42,928 nt of DNA from an uncultured Lachnospiraceae bacterium (GTDB lineage Bacteria; Bacillota; Clostridia; Lachnospirales; Lachnospiraceae). The notes under the pieces were generated by a model. The model saw only the letters and a list, made by a program, of their open reading frames with translations, made no database searches and had not been told where the DNA came from. The position numbers were made by a program, and so were the translations under genes. Position 1 is the stretch's first letter, and every line of letters starts with the position of its first letter. This document shows positions 42,592 to 42,928 of this stretch, in pieces. The stretch covers positions 1-42,928 of the forward strand of contig CAUCWU010000001.1 of NCBI GenBank assembly GCA_958446555.1, read 5' to 3'.

Positions 42592-42928
42592 ATGAGAAGA
42601 AGACGATTTATGGCACCGGCAGTAGTGGCGATGCTTTTTGTGAACACAATAATACAGAATGCACCAGCAGAGCAGACCGTTGAGACAGAAGCGCAGGAAA
42701 AGGAGGTAAAAGTAAACAGTCAGACAACACAAGCAGCGCAAAGTCTGGAGGAGGCGAAGGTAAATCTTGATCAGGCAAAGGAAAATACACGTCAGGCACA
42801 AGCAGCGATGGAAAAAGCAGATCAGGAGGTAAAAGACGCACAGAAAGTCAAGGCCGATGCAGAAGCAGCAGCAAAAGAAGCAGTGGAGCAGGGATTTTCT
42901 GAGAACAAGAAGCAATTTGAAAGCGAAC
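42592..42928 (+). CDS. Secreted coiled-coil protein, 5' part only
   Basis: The first 112 codons of a gene that runs off the window. GGGAGG lies seven bases before ATG 42592. A signal peptide, starting MRRRRFMAPAVVAMLF, probably ends near NAPA (residues about 23-26). Then follows a Gln/Glu/Ala/Lys-rich heptad region (SLEEAKVNLDQAKENTRQAQ and onward) typical of long coiled coils in Gram-positive surface proteins. No catalytic domain is visible in the portion present. Function unknown. Confidence 0.85.
   Translation, partial: MRRRRFMAPAVVAMLFVNTIIQNAPAEQTVETEAQEKEVKVNSQTTQAAQSLEEAKVNLDQAKENTRQAQAAMEKADQEVKDAQKVKADAEAAAKEAVEQGFSENKKQFESE

Noticed and set aside
42457..42915. 152-residue minus-strand frame at the right edge
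   Set aside because: It is antisense to a coiled-coil gene with a strong ribosome site and signal peptide; its Cys/Leu/Phe richness is the mirror of Gln/Glu/Lys codons.
1..42928. CRISPR array, insertion sequence, prophage or integrated element
   Set aside because: No regularly spaced repeats with spacers, no transposase, integrase or phage protein, and no flanking target duplication were seen.

Overview
The window looks like chromosome from a spore-forming, AT-leaning Clostridia member, most likely Lachnospiraceae. The reasons are strong AGGAGG ribosome sites, a YyaC-type sporulation gene, a DUF5711 gene, YesM/YesN two-component control of LplB/YtcP-type sugar importers, a CD1871A-family mini-protein and a phosphatidylserine synthase/decarboxylase pair. 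I see no phage, insertion sequence, CRISPR array or plasmid gene. The genus cannot be fixed by eye.

Layout. (1) 1-5.9 kb holds a small conserved gene, a membrane coiled-coil protein with an acidic repeat, YyaC overlapping that gene tail to tail, a LysM membrane protein and a DUF5711 membrane protein. (2) 6.0-8.5 kb holds transketolase and a flavin-reductase-like gene cut at both ends. (3) 8.6-10.1 kb holds a secreted YARHG protein. (4) 10.2-19.6 kb is an alpha-galactoside locus: a YesM kinase and YesN regulator diverge from a binding protein, two permeases and a GH36 alpha-galactosidase. (5) 19.6-20.0 kb holds a candidate structured RNA of about 174 nt and a tRNA-Cys with its own promoter and terminator. 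(6) 20.2-24.9 kb holds an MnmM-like methyltransferase, an M24 peptidase, a YbhN-like membrane protein, PssA and Psd. (7) 24.9-29.2 kb is a redox island: an OmpR-type two-component system diverges from a secreted TlpA-like thioredoxin, a CD1871A-family mini-protein and a membrane ferredoxin of NapH/CcoG type. (8) 29.3-41.0 kb is a second glycan locus with a clan-A hydrolase, GH38 alpha-mannosidase, AraC regulator, second binding-protein importer and a GH43-like enzyme. (9) 41.2 kb to the end holds an HD-phosphohydrolase/GNAT fusion and the start of a secreted coiled-coil protein.

How the parts work together. The two sugar loci have the same importer design: two permeases, one binding protein and no ATPase gene, so a shared ATPase elsewhere is implied. 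A near-identical AT-rich box lies upstream of both the first binding protein and the GH43-like gene, which suggests cross-locus regulation. The redox island reads as a route carrying electrons from the cytoplasm through membrane iron-sulfur clusters to an extracytoplasmic CxxC protein, controlled by the adjacent sensor system.

The observations most worth a second look are the structured RNA candidate at 19630-19803, the shared operator boxes, the leader ORF and terminator hairpin before the second importer, the redox island with its shared dyad, and a duplicated gene 3' end behind the mannosidase gene. All calls come from reading the sequence; no database search was run.
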